NCBI GenBank assembly: GCA_963840975.1
Contig: CAWJBC010000021.1
Span: 124,001 to 188,000, forward strand
Origin: JAADJA01 sp963840975
GTDB taxonomy: Bacteria; Bacteroidota; Bacteroidia; Bacteroidales; JAADJA01
Length of the DNA stretch: 64,000 nt
Direction of reading: 5' to 3'
The position numbers were made by a program, and so were the translations under genes. This document shows, in pieces, positions 29,819 to 39,884 of this stretch. The first letter of the stretch is position 1. Every line of letters starts with the position of its first letter. The notes under the pieces were generated by a model that saw only the letters and a program-made list of their open reading frames with translations, had not been told where the DNA came from and made no database searches.

Positions 29819-32800
29819 TCATTCAGGAATAAAAGAGCTTTTATTGGCATTCGGCACCCAGCAATCATCTTTATCCTGATTGTTTACTTGCCCATCAAGA
29901 TTTAGGTCAACAGGCATAAAACCGGATTCACCAGCATGGGTATTCCAGATAGGCGTCAAGTCAGATGTTCCGATGGTTCCATCGCCGTTACTGTCGCCAC
30001 TGATCATACCCCAAACCACTGAAGAAATCTGGTTTTGAGCCTGAATTCCTCCATGCGCCTGACCTGATCCTGAAGTAAAATTATAAGCATAAACTCCGCT
30101 TACCTGTGTTAAAGCATTTGCAGAAAGAATCCCCAAATGATTCCTGTGGTAAATTATTACGAATAGTTGATTTATTATTGAATTGGAGAATTGGAGAATT
30201 GAAGATCCGTCCATTCCGACAATTGAGCCATCTTTGAGAATGAATGCAGCCTGACGGGCTATCCTGGTAGCAGAAGTAGCTGCAGTAGCAGAGGTTGCAT
30301 CCCTTAGTTCGACCAGTACCCAATCAACCACATTGGTGTTTGGAATGGAAGCAACTGTTTCTGATCCCACATAATTCCATGGAGACATATTGAAAGGCTG
30401 ATTTAATGGTAGCAAACCGGAAGCATTCATTGAAGTCATCATTTCAGTGCCTGCGTATGGACCTTCGAGCAATGCCGTCAGGTTGATGTTGAGTTGATTG
30501 GCAACGTGCAGGGTACAAGGAATGGTAACTAGCGGTTCATTAGGATCGTTTGAGCTGATATTGACATTGGCAAAGTAATTACCTTCGGCCAACCCCTCCG
30601 AATCGAAAGACAATGTAATTGGCGTTGTTCCCTGACCAATTATAGTTCCTGTCAAAGGAGCAACAGTAAGCCAGGAATAGGAGGAATTGTTCACGATGAC
30701 CGTATAATCCTCAACTTCACCGTACGAAACAGTCCCGCAAGAGCTTCCGCAATCGGTTCCGGTGTATTTTATCCGGACACGCATACGGGTTGGTCCATCT
30801 AAAGCATCAGGGGGAACGGTGATGGAATAGGTTGCACTGGCAGGGCAACTGGCAACGCAAACTACATTTTCCCCTGCATCAGTAAAAACTTCGTTGTGGT
30901 TCCAGTCAATCCAAACGCCTATATCATCGCTTGAATAGTAGGTTCCTATGGTGTAAGAAAAATTATAAGAAAGTCCGGCATCAACCATAGTAGATAGGGC
31001 TGTATAGTCAGCATAGCCCCCACTGCTGCAAGTCCCGGATGTATTGGTGAGTGTATTGAATGTGATGCTGCTGATATATTCATCACAACCGCCGCTTGCC
31101 GCACAATAGGCCAATGGTGCTTTACTGCTTTCGATATATTGTTTTGTAATTGAATAGTTCAGATCGAGGTCACCAACATTGCTAATGTTTAGTTGCTGGC
31201 TGGTTGTGGCATCCACTGGTAAAGAAACTTCGAAACTTGCTGTGTTAATTGCTATATCAGCCGGTTCAGGCAAAGGAATAATGGGTGGGAATTTAATAAA
31301 ATCAACCCATGCACAATCGCTTCCACCAATGGTATTTGCATCCTTAACATAGCTCCATTTAAAGGTATGGGTCCCGGATGTAACGGGATAAGCTACTTCG
31401 CTCCATGCTACCGTACCAGCCCACGAACCCTGCTGAACACCGTCAATATAAAACTTTAGGTAATCATAACCTGCCTCGGATGATACTTTTCGGAAAAACG
31501 AAACATCCCCACCGGAAGATAGTGTCAGGGTAATGCTCATATCTGAATTGGAATTGTCGCCGATTACTCCGGAGCGTGAGCTGTAAAGTCCATCGTATGC
31601 TCCGACATTGGTAATATACCAGGGAGCGCTTCCTCCGAAAGTCCATTGCGGTTCAAATACTCCTGTCTCGAAACTCCAGGCTGTACTGACTTCTAACTGA
31701 AAATTAAAAACGTAATTCGTAACCGAAACATTTTTTGATTGAATGATGGTTGCATAATCTATTTTGCTAACCCTGAAATCATAGGTGCCTTCTGTTATTG
31801 TGGGTATTGTGTATTCACCTGAAGCATTTGTCATTACTTGGGGAACAGGAGTATTCATCACCTCAATTGTTGCACCCTGTATGGGCAAACCTGTAGCCAA
31901 ATCAGTGACAACGCCTGTTATAACAACTGTTTGAGCAGGAACAAGATTAACGTTCAATATGGTTTGATTGGTGCTGTTGATGTTCACATTATAGAATGTC
32001 TGTGGAATATAGCCATAAGCAGAAAAAGTGACGGTATAATTTCCGTTTTGCAGGAGCCGATAGTACCTTCCGAAGGATGCGTCACTTTCATAAGGTTCTC
32101 TGAGAGCGCCGGTGTTGTCAATTCCCGTAATATAGATTTCAACTACTACCGGCAGAAGGGTATTTGCATCCTTCACTAAACCAGTCAGTGTGGATTGGTT
32201 GACTCTGTTCAACAAAATCTTAGCTGCCTGTAAATTACCCTGGCATATACCCAGAATATCACCTGAAGCAGGAATGAAGGTTGTACCCAATTCGATAGTA
32301 TATGAAAAAATTCCATGCTGACCATAAGCATAATCATCGGTTGTTCCTGATGCGGGATAAAGCCCGGATGATTTATCAGGTGTGTAATATCCACCGCCGG
32401 ATGCAGGAATGGTATTAGCCATACTGATAGCCAATGCCTCCAAACTGTTGTGGTCAGGAGCAAAAGCGGCAGTTTCGTATCCATAAGGGAAAAGAACCAG
32501 TTCACTATAGCTGTGGTAAGTAATTCCAGCAACAAAATGATGGGTATCGAGCATATTTTTCATTGCGACTATCTCCGGCTCTGAACTAGGTGAGGGACCG
32601 CAATAAGTAATATCGGTCGGATCGCTTGAGGTACCCTGTCCGCCCCATTCCCAGCTATAATTCCGGTTGGGGTCAACGCCATCGGTTGTTCCCGTATTGA
32701 TTGTATTGCTGTTGTTGTTGTCGCGGATATTTTTCCTCCACCATGTATCCACATTATCCCAGACGATTTTATGTCCGTTTGGATTGACCAACGGTACAAA

Positions 32801-33409
32801 CCAGATTTGCTTGTTGTTCACGCTATTTGTAATATCCGGATCGGTTCCGTAATTATTTACAATATGATTTAAAACATACATGGCTACTTCAAGGCTGATA
32901 GGTTCGCGGGCATGGTGGGTTCCCATGTAAAAAATGCAGGGTTCATCCTCTTCCGTTGCAACATTGTCCGAAATTTTCATTGCCCAGATATCGTGTTTGT
33001 AATCGTTATAGGCGGGCGCTGTGTATTCTTTACCACGGCTGTCGCCAATATCATAAAGTTTACAAATAGCAGGGTGGGCTGCCTCGATATTTTGTAATTC
33101 AGTAACGAGGTCATTGTAACTTCTATATCCGGTAAGGTCATTTACACCTTTCAGGTTTTCCTGAAGTTGCTTTTCTGTTTGTGTGATGGTCAGGTCATAA
33201 CCCTGAGATGATAATAAATTATATTCTGCATCAGTGAGCACTAAATCAAGAAAAAGTCCTGGACTGTAAGCTGCAATATCGTAATCCTGTGTATAAAAGG
33301 TTTTAAATTGATCGGATGTAGGATTTGTAATCCTAACAACCGATTTTTCCTGAGCTTGTGATGTAATCATCAGAATCAAGAATAAGAAGAAAGTAATCTG
33401 AATTTTCAT
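29819..33409 (-). CDS. Secreted zinc carboxypeptidase, family M14, with LEGP-dockerin C-terminus (1196 aa)
   Basis: Signal peptide 1-19, propeptide region to about 85, then an M14 catalytic domain about 92-410. Zinc ligands are visible as His166 and Glu169 in HHARE and His299 in TYHSYS. The carboxylate-binding DPNRNY lies at 246-251 and the catalytic Glu373 in YTIELG. The domain should release C-terminal residues from peptides. It is followed by two carboxypeptidase-regulatory-like (transthyretin-fold) domains with GATIEVM and SGEYTIP, a jelly-roll domain, a GEVED-type domain (SYGEVEDY), an SSNDPNEP Ig-like domain, and the LEGP-dockerin module ending SSFIPE. It is immediately upstream of the S8 gene (61 bp). 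Endopeptidase plus carboxypeptidase in one transcript suits digestion of external protein. No T9SS CTD is present. Confidence 0.93.
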   Translation of the reverse strand: MKIQITFFLFLILMITSQAQEKSVVRITNPTSDQFKTFYTQDYDIAAYSPGLFLDLVLTDAEYNLLSSQGYDLTITQTEKQLQENLKGVNDLTGYRSYNDLVTELQNIEAAHPAICKLYDIGDSRGKEYTAPAYNDYKHDIWAMKISDNVATEEDEPCIFYMGTHHAREPISLEVAMYVLNHIVNNYGTDPDITNSVNNKQIWFVPLVNPNGHKIVWDNVDTWWRKNIRDNNNSNTINTGTTDGVDPNRNYSWEWGGQGTSSDPTDITYCGPSPSSEPEIVAMKNMLDTHHFVAGITYHSYSELVLFPYGYETAAFAPDHNSLEALAISMANTIPASGGGYYTPDKSSGLYPASGTTDDYAYGQHGIFSYTIELGTTFIPASGDILGICQGNLQAAKILLNRVNQSTLTGLVKDANTLLPVVVEIYITGIDNTGALREPYESDASFGRYYRLLQNGNYTVTFSAYGYIPQTFYNVNINSTNQTILNVNLVPAQTVVITGVVTDLATGLPIQGATIEVMNTPVPQVMTNASGEYTIPTITEGTYDFRVSKIDYATIIQSKNVSVTNYVFNFQLEVSTAWSFETGVFEPQWTFGGSAPWYITNVGAYDGLYSSRSGVIGDNSNSDMSITLTLSSGGDVSFFRKVSSEAGYDYLKFYIDGVQQGSWAGTVAWSEVAYPVTSGTHTFKWSYVKDANTIGGSDCAWVDFIKFPPIIPLPEPADIAINTASFEVSLPVDATTSQQLNISNVGDLDLNYSITKQYIESSKAPLAYCAASGGCDEYISSITFNTLTNTSGTCSSGGYADYTALSTMVDAGLSYNFSYTIGTYYSSDDIGVWIDWNHNEVFTDAGENVVCVASCPASATYSITVPPDALDGPTRMRVRIKYTGTDCGSSCGTVSYGEVEDYTVIVNNSSYSWLTVAPLTGTIIGQGTTPITLSFDSEGLAEGNYFANVNISSNDPNEPLVTIPCTLHVANQLNINLTALLEGPYAGTEMMTSMNASGLLPLNQPFNMSPWNYVGSETVASIPNTNVVDWVLVELRDATSATAATSATRIARQAAFILKDGSIVGMDGSSILQFSNSIINQLFVIIYHRNHLGILSANALTQVSGVYAYNFTSGSGQAHGGIQAQNQISSVVWGMISGDSNGDGTIGTSDLTPIWNTHAGESGFMPVDLNLDGQVNNQDKDDCWVPNANKSSFIPE

Positions 33410-33794
33410 ATTTAAAGGTTTTTAAGTTTATAATCCATAAATACAATATAATTTTTAATGGCCATCACTTGGAAAGAAAGGATGACCAGGATAACCAGTT
33501 AAGAAATTTTTAATCAAATCGAAAAGTGTGAATGACATCCGACCATTTTAAGAATTGACAAATTTATTAAAATATTGGAATTAAAAAAATTTAATAAATG
33601 CCAGGACGCAATACAAGGATCTCAATAACCTGGATTATCTGTAATAAAAATTTGTGAGCCGATGTGCCAGTCTTATTAATAAATGCCTGATTGAAGACAA
33701 TTTTCTTCAAAAAAATATAAGGTCTATTTCAGCAGTATCAGGCGCTGATAGATTGGACTAATAATAATTTTTAGCTAAAGAAATTTTCAAAATC
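33410..33794. other. Intergenic region, 385 bp
   Basis: No coding region is supported here. It is very AT-rich. A minus-strand TAAATTTG at 33559-33566 fits a -7 box, but it is 150 bp from the M14 start and has no -33 partner. A short hairpin (TATCAG-GCG-CTGATA) lies near 33738. I see no clear terminator for the M28 gene. Confidence 0.4.
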
Positions 33795-36500
33795 CTAATC
33801 GGGGATCAAGGAGCCAATTCCTAAATTAGGCATCCACCAATCGTTTTTATCGTTGTTATCTGATTGTCCGTCCATGTTGTAATCTGACGGCAGATATCCG
33901 GATTGGGAGGCTTGTAAATCCCAAAGTGCATCTTTGTCATTATCCAGAACCAAACCATCTCCATTACCATCGCCACACGGTAAGCCCCAGATACCGGGAG
34001 CAAGTTCTTTATGTGATGAACCACCGCCATAAACCTGGTCAACTCCTGTTGAAAAATTATAGGTGAATGATCCTGCTGAATAATTAACCTCGCTTGCAGT
34101 CATCACACCACAGTGATTCCGATGGTAGATCAGAGCAAAGATTTTATTATAAACCGGTCCGGAATATTGCAAAGGGGATGAGCCATCAAGTCCGACGATA
34201 CTGCCATTGCTCAGGATAAAAGCAGGCAGGCTTGCGGTTGTTGTTACCTTTAAAGCCGCATCAGCATTCCAGGCATCTCTCAATTCCACCAGCACCCAAT
34301 CCACAATATTTGTATTTGGTATTGAACCAACACTACCCGTGCCTGTAAAGTACCACTCAGGATTTGGATTTCCGAAATATGGCAACGATGGGCTGAACGG
34401 ATGGTTCAACGGCAATAGTCCATTTAATGAGGCATTCATGGAAGCTCCATTGAAAGGCCCTTCAAGAAAAGCGGTAAGTGATAAACTATAAGTAGATGGT
34501 GAGGCTACACTCAGGTTGATATCATCAATGTACATACCCGTAGAAACAACACTTACATCGCTATAAAAACGAAATCTGAGACAAACATAAGGCTGACCGA
34601 GATAAGCGCTCAGTGAAACCGTCTTCTGTACCCAGGTACTCTGGGTTCCGTTATAGGAGGTGAGCTGTGTCCAGTTCGTTCCGTTGGTGGAAGCCTCCAG
34701 GTAAGTATAATCATAGTTCGCTTCCATATTGTACTTTGTCCAGAACGTAAAAGAAGCGCTTGTTGCGGTCGAAAGGCTGAAAGGATAAAGCCTGGCTGAG
34801 GCATTGAGGTTGTTGGTATAATTCCCCGATGGACTTTCAGTTAATGCGCGCGTAGCTGAATGGTACGAATCGGTAGCCAAACCCCACGGACTGTCAAGAT
34901 TCCAACGTGCCAATCCTTGTTCGAAATTTTCAACGAAAGGATAAGCCATCGGTGGCAGGTAGGTTATACTTACCACATCAGAAGGATCTGATTCCTCGCC
35001 CGAATCGGTATAAATCGCTGTCACATAATATGTATAAGTCGTTGAAGTTACAACCTCATCATCCACGAAAACCGGGGTAATACTTGAACCAACCGGAGAC
35101 GGATTGCCGTTTTTATAAATATTATATCCGTCAACACCCTGCATTTGATCCCATGTTAAGGTAATAAATCCATTTCCCGGAATAGCCACCAGGTTTCTGG
35201 GCGGTGTCACCATATTGGCAAGACTGACTGTAGTGGCAAGGATCGCCTTGGTAAACACACCTACCTGTGTAAAATTATTTACACTCTGACCAATTACATC
35301 ACCAGTCGTATGGATATATGGACTGTAGTCCTGGCTATCCTCAAACGGGAATATCCCCATAAAGCCATGATTATTGAAAGATGTATGATCGCTGTCACCA
35401 CCGGATAAGGCTCCGGGTGCTGTTATAAAGGTTGGCAGATAAAGATTCACCACAGAAGTGTAATAGCTCACCAAATCCTGTGCTGATGCCGGAGCAATAA
35501 TATCTGTATGAACAGGGTCGCCGGATTTTAAATATCCGATCATATCCATGTTCAGGTATCCCAAAATGTTCAGGTTCATATTGTCGCACCACGTAGCATA
35601 AGCCGCGCTGCCATAAAGTCCGTATTCTTCACCCGAAAAGGCGCAAAAAATAATGGTGCGATCGTAACTATAGGGAGCCAGGATCCTTGCCACTTCAAGA
35701 ACTCCGCAGGTTCCGCTGGCATTGTCATCGGCACCGGGGGCTGGATTACTGGAGCTTCCGGTATATGAATCATAATGTCCTCCAATGATTACATATTCAT
35801 TCGGGTAGAGGGTTCCTGTTTTTGTGGCAATGACATTGTCGCTGGCGCTGCCACTTGGCATTGTGAAGTCGAATAACTGTGTGCTTAAACCATAGCTTTC
35901 AAACTGCTGCTTGATCCAGTTTTGAGCCAGTACCGATTGGGCATTGTAAGCATTGCGGGTTCCATAATCCTGAAGATGCTGGAGATTGGTTTGCATCAGT
36001 GTTGTATTTACTTCTGCCAGGCGTGCAACGATGAAAGGATCGGGATCAGCCTTGACCTGTGAAAACTTAATGTTTGCCGTCGGAAGCTTGATTTTTGCAT
36101 TCTGGAGTAAGGTTATACTACCATCTACAGGAGGATTTACTTCAGCCAGTTTTTGATCGCTTACACGAATGAATGTTAAATCTTCGGTCTGATAAAGTGT
36201 TTCCGAAAAGTTTTTCGTTCCAGCCAGGTAGGATGAGTTTTTGGTTTTGTTGACAAAAACCAGAAAATAACTCCAGCCGGGTTTCCAGGCATTGTTTTCA
36301 ATAACCATGTACTCAGCTTTGATATCTCCCGTTTTAGTCGCCAGTATGAATCCATTTCCCAAATAATTGATGGAGAGGTTTTCAAGACCGGATAATGTTT
36401 GAATTTCCATATTGGTTGTTGATTTGATCATTACCAAATCACCGGCAATAAGTCCTGCAACCAAATTCACCAGCAGAACGGCAATTACAATTTTTTTCAT
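33795..36500 (-). CDS. Secreted M28 zinc aminopeptidase with LEGP-dockerin C-terminus (901 aa)
   Basis: Signal peptide 1-20, propeptide about 21-155, and an M28 catalytic domain about 165-425. All metal and catalytic residues of the Aeromonas aminopeptidase type are visible: His242 in GGHYDS, Asp258 in GADDNASG, Glu291-Glu292 in SGEEYG, Asp319 in NMDMIG and His397 in YIHTTGD. It should remove N-terminal residues from peptides, completing the set with the S8 endopeptidase and M14 carboxypeptidase next door. A FN3 domain (about 435-520), a MAM/jelly-roll domain (about 525-685) and the LEGP-dockerin module (about 690-901, ending GSLIPD) follow. It has a good promoter of its own at 36524-36555. 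Predicted active. Confidence 0.93.
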   Translation of the reverse strand: MKKIVIAVLLVNLVAGLIAGDLVMIKSTTNMEIQTLSGLENLSINYLGNGFILATKTGDIKAEYMVIENNAWKPGWSYFLVFVNKTKNSSYLAGTKNFSETLYQTEDLTFIRVSDQKLAEVNPPVDGSITLLQNAKIKLPTANIKFSQVKADPDPFIVARLAEVNTTLMQTNLQHLQDYGTRNAYNAQSVLAQNWIKQQFESYGLSTQLFDFTMPSGSASDNVIATKTGTLYPNEYVIIGGHYDSYTGSSSNPAPGADDNASGTCGVLEVARILAPYSYDRTIIFCAFSGEEYGLYGSAAYATWCDNMNLNILGYLNMDMIGYLKSGDPVHTDIIAPASAQDLVSYYTSVVNLYLPTFITAPGALSGGDSDHTSFNNHGFMGIFPFEDSQDYSPYIHTTGDVIGQSVNNFTQVGVFTKAILATTVSLANMVTPPRNLVAIPGNGFITLTWDQMQGVDGYNIYKNGNPSPVGSSITPVFVDDEVVTSTTYTYYVTAIYTDSGEESDPSDVVSITYLPPMAYPFVENFEQGLARWNLDSPWGLATDSYHSATRALTESPSGNYTNNLNASARLYPFSLSTATSASFTFWTKYNMEANYDYTYLEASTNGTNWTQLTSYNGTQSTWVQKTVSLSAYLGQPYVCLRFRFYSDVSVVSTGMYIDDINLSVASPSTYSLSLTAFLEGPFNGASMNASLNGLLPLNHPFSPSLPYFGNPNPEWYFTGTGSVGSIPNTNIVDWVLVELRDAWNADAALKVTTTASLPAFILSNGSIVGLDGSSPLQYSGPVYNKIFALIYHRNHCGVMTASEVNYSAGSFTYNFSTGVDQVYGGGSSHKELAPGIWGLPCGDGNGDGLVLDNDKDALWDLQASQSGYLPSDYNMDGQSDNNDKNDWWMPNLGIGSLIPD

Positions 36501-36523
36501 ATCAGATAAATTTAACTTTTGGG

Positions 36524-36555
36524 CAAATATATAAATTCCGTGTAAATGGGGTCAA
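36524..36555 (-). promoter_or_regulatory. Bacteroidota-type promoter of the M28 gene
   Basis: On the minus strand TTGAC (36551-36555) is followed after 21 bp by TATATTTG (36524-36531), fitting the Bacteroidota -33 TTG and -7 TAnnTTTG pattern. It lies 24 bp upstream of the M28 start codon and just after the terminator of the preceding gene. Confidence 0.7.
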
Positions 36556-36560
36556 TACAG

Positions 36561-36602
36561 AAAATAAAAAAAGCCATTGGATATTTTACTATCCAACGGC
36601 TC
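36561..36602 (-). terminator. Rho-independent terminator of the beta-helix gene
   Basis: On the minus strand an 11-bp stem (36590-36600 pairing with 36573-36583, one G-T mismatch) with a 6-nt loop is followed by a run of T residues (36572 downward). It starts 26 bp past the stop codon at 36627. Confidence 0.85.
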
Positions 36603-36626
36603 TCTAAATGCTGTTATGTTTTCCTG

Positions 36627-39467
36627 TTATTTTATAAAAACTTTCTGAGAATAAACTCCCTTTTCAGTAAACACCTTCACCACATAATACCCGGTTTCGG
36701 TGTATAGATCAACTTTGTTCAGTTTTACATTTTCAAGTCTTGTATCCAGTACTTTTTGTCCCATGATGTTGTAAACCATAAGGTTGCCGCTCAATTCATT
36801 TTCTTCTTTGTTCTTGATGTAAATGCTGTTTTCGTTCGAGTAAATATAAACGGCATCTTCCTGTATTGCAGCAGTAAGAGGCAATTCTTCTACTGCAAGA
36901 ACGCCAAAATGAAGGATGAATCTGCCGGGAGCATCTGTCGGACTTGCAATAAAGGTATAATCAATCTGATTCGACAAATCAATCATCACATTTTCTTTCA
37001 GGTCTTCGAGATAAACGCTCACACCCTGACCGAAACTTGACAAACCGTTTACCACGATGGTGTATTCCGTCTCAGCCGTTACTTCCAATCCAAGGGGAAT
37101 GAATAATCCCGTTGAAACCTTCGGCAATACATTTACACGCAATATGTTTTCTCCCTGGGTTGAATACAGTTGCGGTGCCTCCTCCAATCCATAGAGTTTA
37201 TAACCATCATACTGGTTGTCAAAACCCGTTGTTGCATCTTCGTTGAAATTGATATATGTCTGATCGGCATAGCCATTGCCGGTAACAGTAATTTCCAGTA
37301 ATTGATCAACACTGCCTTCTTTGTAGGGATCTACTCCGAATAGCCTTGTGCTGTTGGACACTACAAGCATCGGATTTGCACCGGTAGCCTTGACCATGAA
37401 CGCCTGCATTGCAGGAACAATGCCATCAGTTAAACCACCTGTTGTTCCGTTCCAGGTAATGTATTGTACGCCGTCCCAAACGTAAATGGTTCCACCAATG
37501 TTTGATTTTATCCAGCCCCCATTGTCCCAGTCAACAGCTGAAGGGTAAGGATTGCTGACAAGATTCCAACCGTTACCATTATTGGTTACCGGAAGAAAGT
37601 AATTTCCGTTGTTTATATTTCCACCGGTAAACTCAACCGATTTTGTTCCGGGAGGATTATTGGTTGGATACACACTGCTCGACCATACTTTGTATCCTTT
37701 TCCAACGGTAAGACCTGCGCTTGGTTGAACAATATTATCCCATAAATCGGTAGCTTCATTGTATTCATACAAATACATGTCGAAAAAGGTATTTGCAGTT
37801 TGACTTGCCATTGGAGTGGACATATAATGCCAGCGATCTGCATCAATATAATACTGTATCGTCTTATTTTGAACAACAGTAAAAGTGCCATCGGTAACCA
37901 ATGAAGCGGTTCCATTAGCATTTGCTTCCATCAGGAAGTCTCCATTTACCTGCAGGCTGTGAGACGGGAAAATATAAAGCTGAGCGCCGGCTTCAAGTGT
38001 GAGGTCATTACAACTTTCGGTTGATATAACCATAGGTTGGTTTGCCGGGGCTTTTGGAACAGTAACATCGGTCATGCTGCAGGGTGAATGGTTATCCCAA
38101 TTTCCATCGTCATGCCATAAGGTATTTGCTGCACCTGTCCAGGTAGTAGCTAAGGATGGCAATCCATGTCCCATATCAATCCATGGGAAATAATCAACAA
38201 TACCCAAATTGTTCTGATCCGACTTATCAAAGATCAGGTTTGGAATATCGCCACAGGCTTCTGTTCCCCAGTAAATATACTTTGCTGAAATGTTCTGGGT
38301 TCCATTTCTTAATCCATAATTTCCGTTACCGTAAATTTCATTCCAATCATTGATCACCGATCCGAATGTAGCAGAACTGGCTCCGGCAATATAAACCCCG
38401 ACATCATTATTATTAATGATTTTAGTGTTAATAAAAGAAGCCGAACTACTATTACGGATATAAACGCCATAACCGGCGGAATTTTCGATGGTTGTGCTGG
38501 ATACCGAAACGCTGGATACAGAATTACTAATATCAACCGCCGATGTGCCGGAGCCTGCATAAGAAATGTCGCAGTAGTTCAATATACATCCGGCATCCGC
38601 AGTACTAAAAAAGATTCTGTTCCAGTCTCCACCAGAGGGTGATACTTGATTTGAAGTAAAAACAATATGCTGGGCGGAAGTTCCATTCGCAATCAATTTA
38701 CCCTCAACAGTTATTGTATTGGCCCCATTGAATTTCAAAATATTTCCTGAATTGATTGTCAGTGTTTGTGCATCATTCACAGTGATATTCCCTCCAATGA
38801 TATATGGAATACCGAAATTTAGCCAAGTGGCTGTATTCACCGCCTGAGTCCTAATATATATTGCATTAGGAGTGTTTCCACTAAATATCATATTACCAGA
38901 TACATCCTTCACCCGATCAGCGAAGGTATAAATGGGATAATTATTACAATCGGTTACGGAACAGTTGGCAATGAGCGGATCAGCCAGATTGTTCCTGTAT
39001 TCAAAACCATACGATCCGCTGTTGTTAAGGGTGCAATTTGTAATAGTAATTCCGTTGGATGTTCCTCTGAAACTAATCATACCCCTTGCAGCAACTGAAC
39101 CACCGTAACTTATATCACAATAATTCATCATACTGCCTGCATCGGGTTGGTCAAAAAATATGAAACGCCAGTCACCCTTTGCCGGAGTGACCTGGTTGGA
39201 AGTAAACAAAATATGACTCGCTGAGGTGCCGTTGGCTGACAATACTCCGCGAACTACAAAACGGTAATTTCCACTAAAGTAAATCTGGCAACCGGGCTGA
39301 ATCAACAGCGTTACACCATCGGCAACTATCAGGTTCCCGGTTATTACATGTGGATTGTCAGAAGTGAACCAGGCTTGATTGCTGGAAATCGTTCCACTGT
39401 GGTTTAATGCCTGTAAAGCATTGACTGTTACTGCTACAACGAACAGAGTAAATAATAGTCTTTTCAT
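36627..39467 (-). CDS. T9SS-secreted parallel beta-helix surface protein (946 aa)
   Basis: Signal peptide 1-20 (MKRLLFTLF, ending LQA). Two tandem copies of a segment with IQPGCQIYFSGN / INSGNILKFNG, then HILFTSNQ and DWRFIFFD-like motifs, belong to right-handed parallel beta-helix repeats (about 25-430). The middle region resembles the G8/beta-strand domains common in Bacteroidota adhesins. The last 80 residues form a T9SS type-A CTD: YIYSNENSIYIKN, NLMVYNIMGQKV, then GYYVVKVFTEKG and a final KVFIK. It should be exported by T9SS and anchored to the cell surface. The ligand is unknown; beta-helix proteins of this kind bind or cleave polysaccharides, but I see no lyase signature. It ends in a strong terminator and is independent of its neighbours. 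Confidence 0.85.
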   Translation of the reverse strand: MKRLLFTLFVVAVTVNALQALNHSGTISSNQAWFTSDNPHVITGNLIVADGVTLLIQPGCQIYFSGNYRFVVRGVLSANGTSASHILFTSNQVTPAKGDWRFIFFDQPDAGSMMNYCDISYGGSVAARGMISFRGTSNGITITNCTLNNSGSYGFEYRNNLADPLIANCSVTDCNNYPIYTFADRVKDVSGNMIFSGNTPNAIYIRTQAVNTATWLNFGIPYIIGGNITVNDAQTLTINSGNILKFNGANTITVEGKLIANGTSAQHIVFTSNQVSPSGGDWNRIFFSTADAGCILNYCDISYAGSGTSAVDISNSVSSVSVSSTTIENSAGYGVYIRNSSSASFINTKIINNNDVGVYIAGASSATFGSVINDWNEIYGNGNYGLRNGTQNISAKYIYWGTEACGDIPNLIFDKSDQNNLGIVDYFPWIDMGHGLPSLATTWTGAANTLWHDDGNWDNHSPCSMTDVTVPKAPANQPMVISTESCNDLTLEAGAQLYIFPSHSLQVNGDFLMEANANGTASLVTDGTFTVVQNKTIQYYIDADRWHYMSTPMASQTANTFFDMYLYEYNEATDLWDNIVQPSAGLTVGKGYKVWSSSVYPTNNPPGTKSVEFTGGNINNGNYFLPVTNNGNGWNLVSNPYPSAVDWDNGGWIKSNIGGTIYVWDGVQYITWNGTTGGLTDGIVPAMQAFMVKATGANPMLVVSNSTRLFGVDPYKEGSVDQLLEITVTGNGYADQTYINFNEDATTGFDNQYDGYKLYGLEEAPQLYSTQGENILRVNVLPKVSTGLFIPLGLEVTAETEYTIVVNGLSSFGQGVSVYLEDLKENVMIDLSNQIDYTFIASPTDAPGRFILHFGVLAVEELPLTAAIQEDAVYIYSNENSIYIKNKEENELSGNLMVYNIMGQKVLDTRLENVKLNKVDLYTETGYYVVKVFTEKGVYSQKVFIK

Positions 39468-39884
39468 ATAAATTAATTTATTTTAGTTTATGATCTGGAT
39501 TCCGTACAAAATTACCTTTTGGTAATTCCATTAATTAGTTGTTTGAACTGTATTTTTAAACCTGTTTATGAACAATAATAAAGTCTGTAACCCTTTTGCA
39601 ATTGACATAAATTAAGGATTTATACTGTACATCGTGAATATAGTTTCAAAAGGGACGTAAAATTTCTGAATAAAATATTTAATCACCGGACCAGGTTTAA
39701 TCCGGTACCAAAACGAACGAATCTGCATTTCGTGCAAAAGGTCATACTCCAAAGGATTTCCAACCTTTCAAAGGCTGGATAACCTTTTCAAACATTCTAA
39801 TTGGTCAGGAAGTAAAAGACCAGACAAGTCTTCAAAAACCAGCCTGGTCTGTTGCTGTATTTCTGATTAAATCCTTAAAAACAA
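39468..39884. other. Intergenic region upstream of the beta-helix gene
   Basis: No gene is supported here. A minus-strand TAATTTTG (39507-39514) is a possible -7 box for the gene at 39467. A weak stem (39817-39823 with 39844-39850, AGACCAG/CTGGTCT), followed on the minus strand by TTTTACTT, may be the leftover terminator of the decayed gene just upstream. Confidence 0.4.

Noticed and set aside
33738..33752. Short hairpin past the M28 gene as terminator
   Set aside because: The stem is only 6 bp with no T-run on the transcribed strand.
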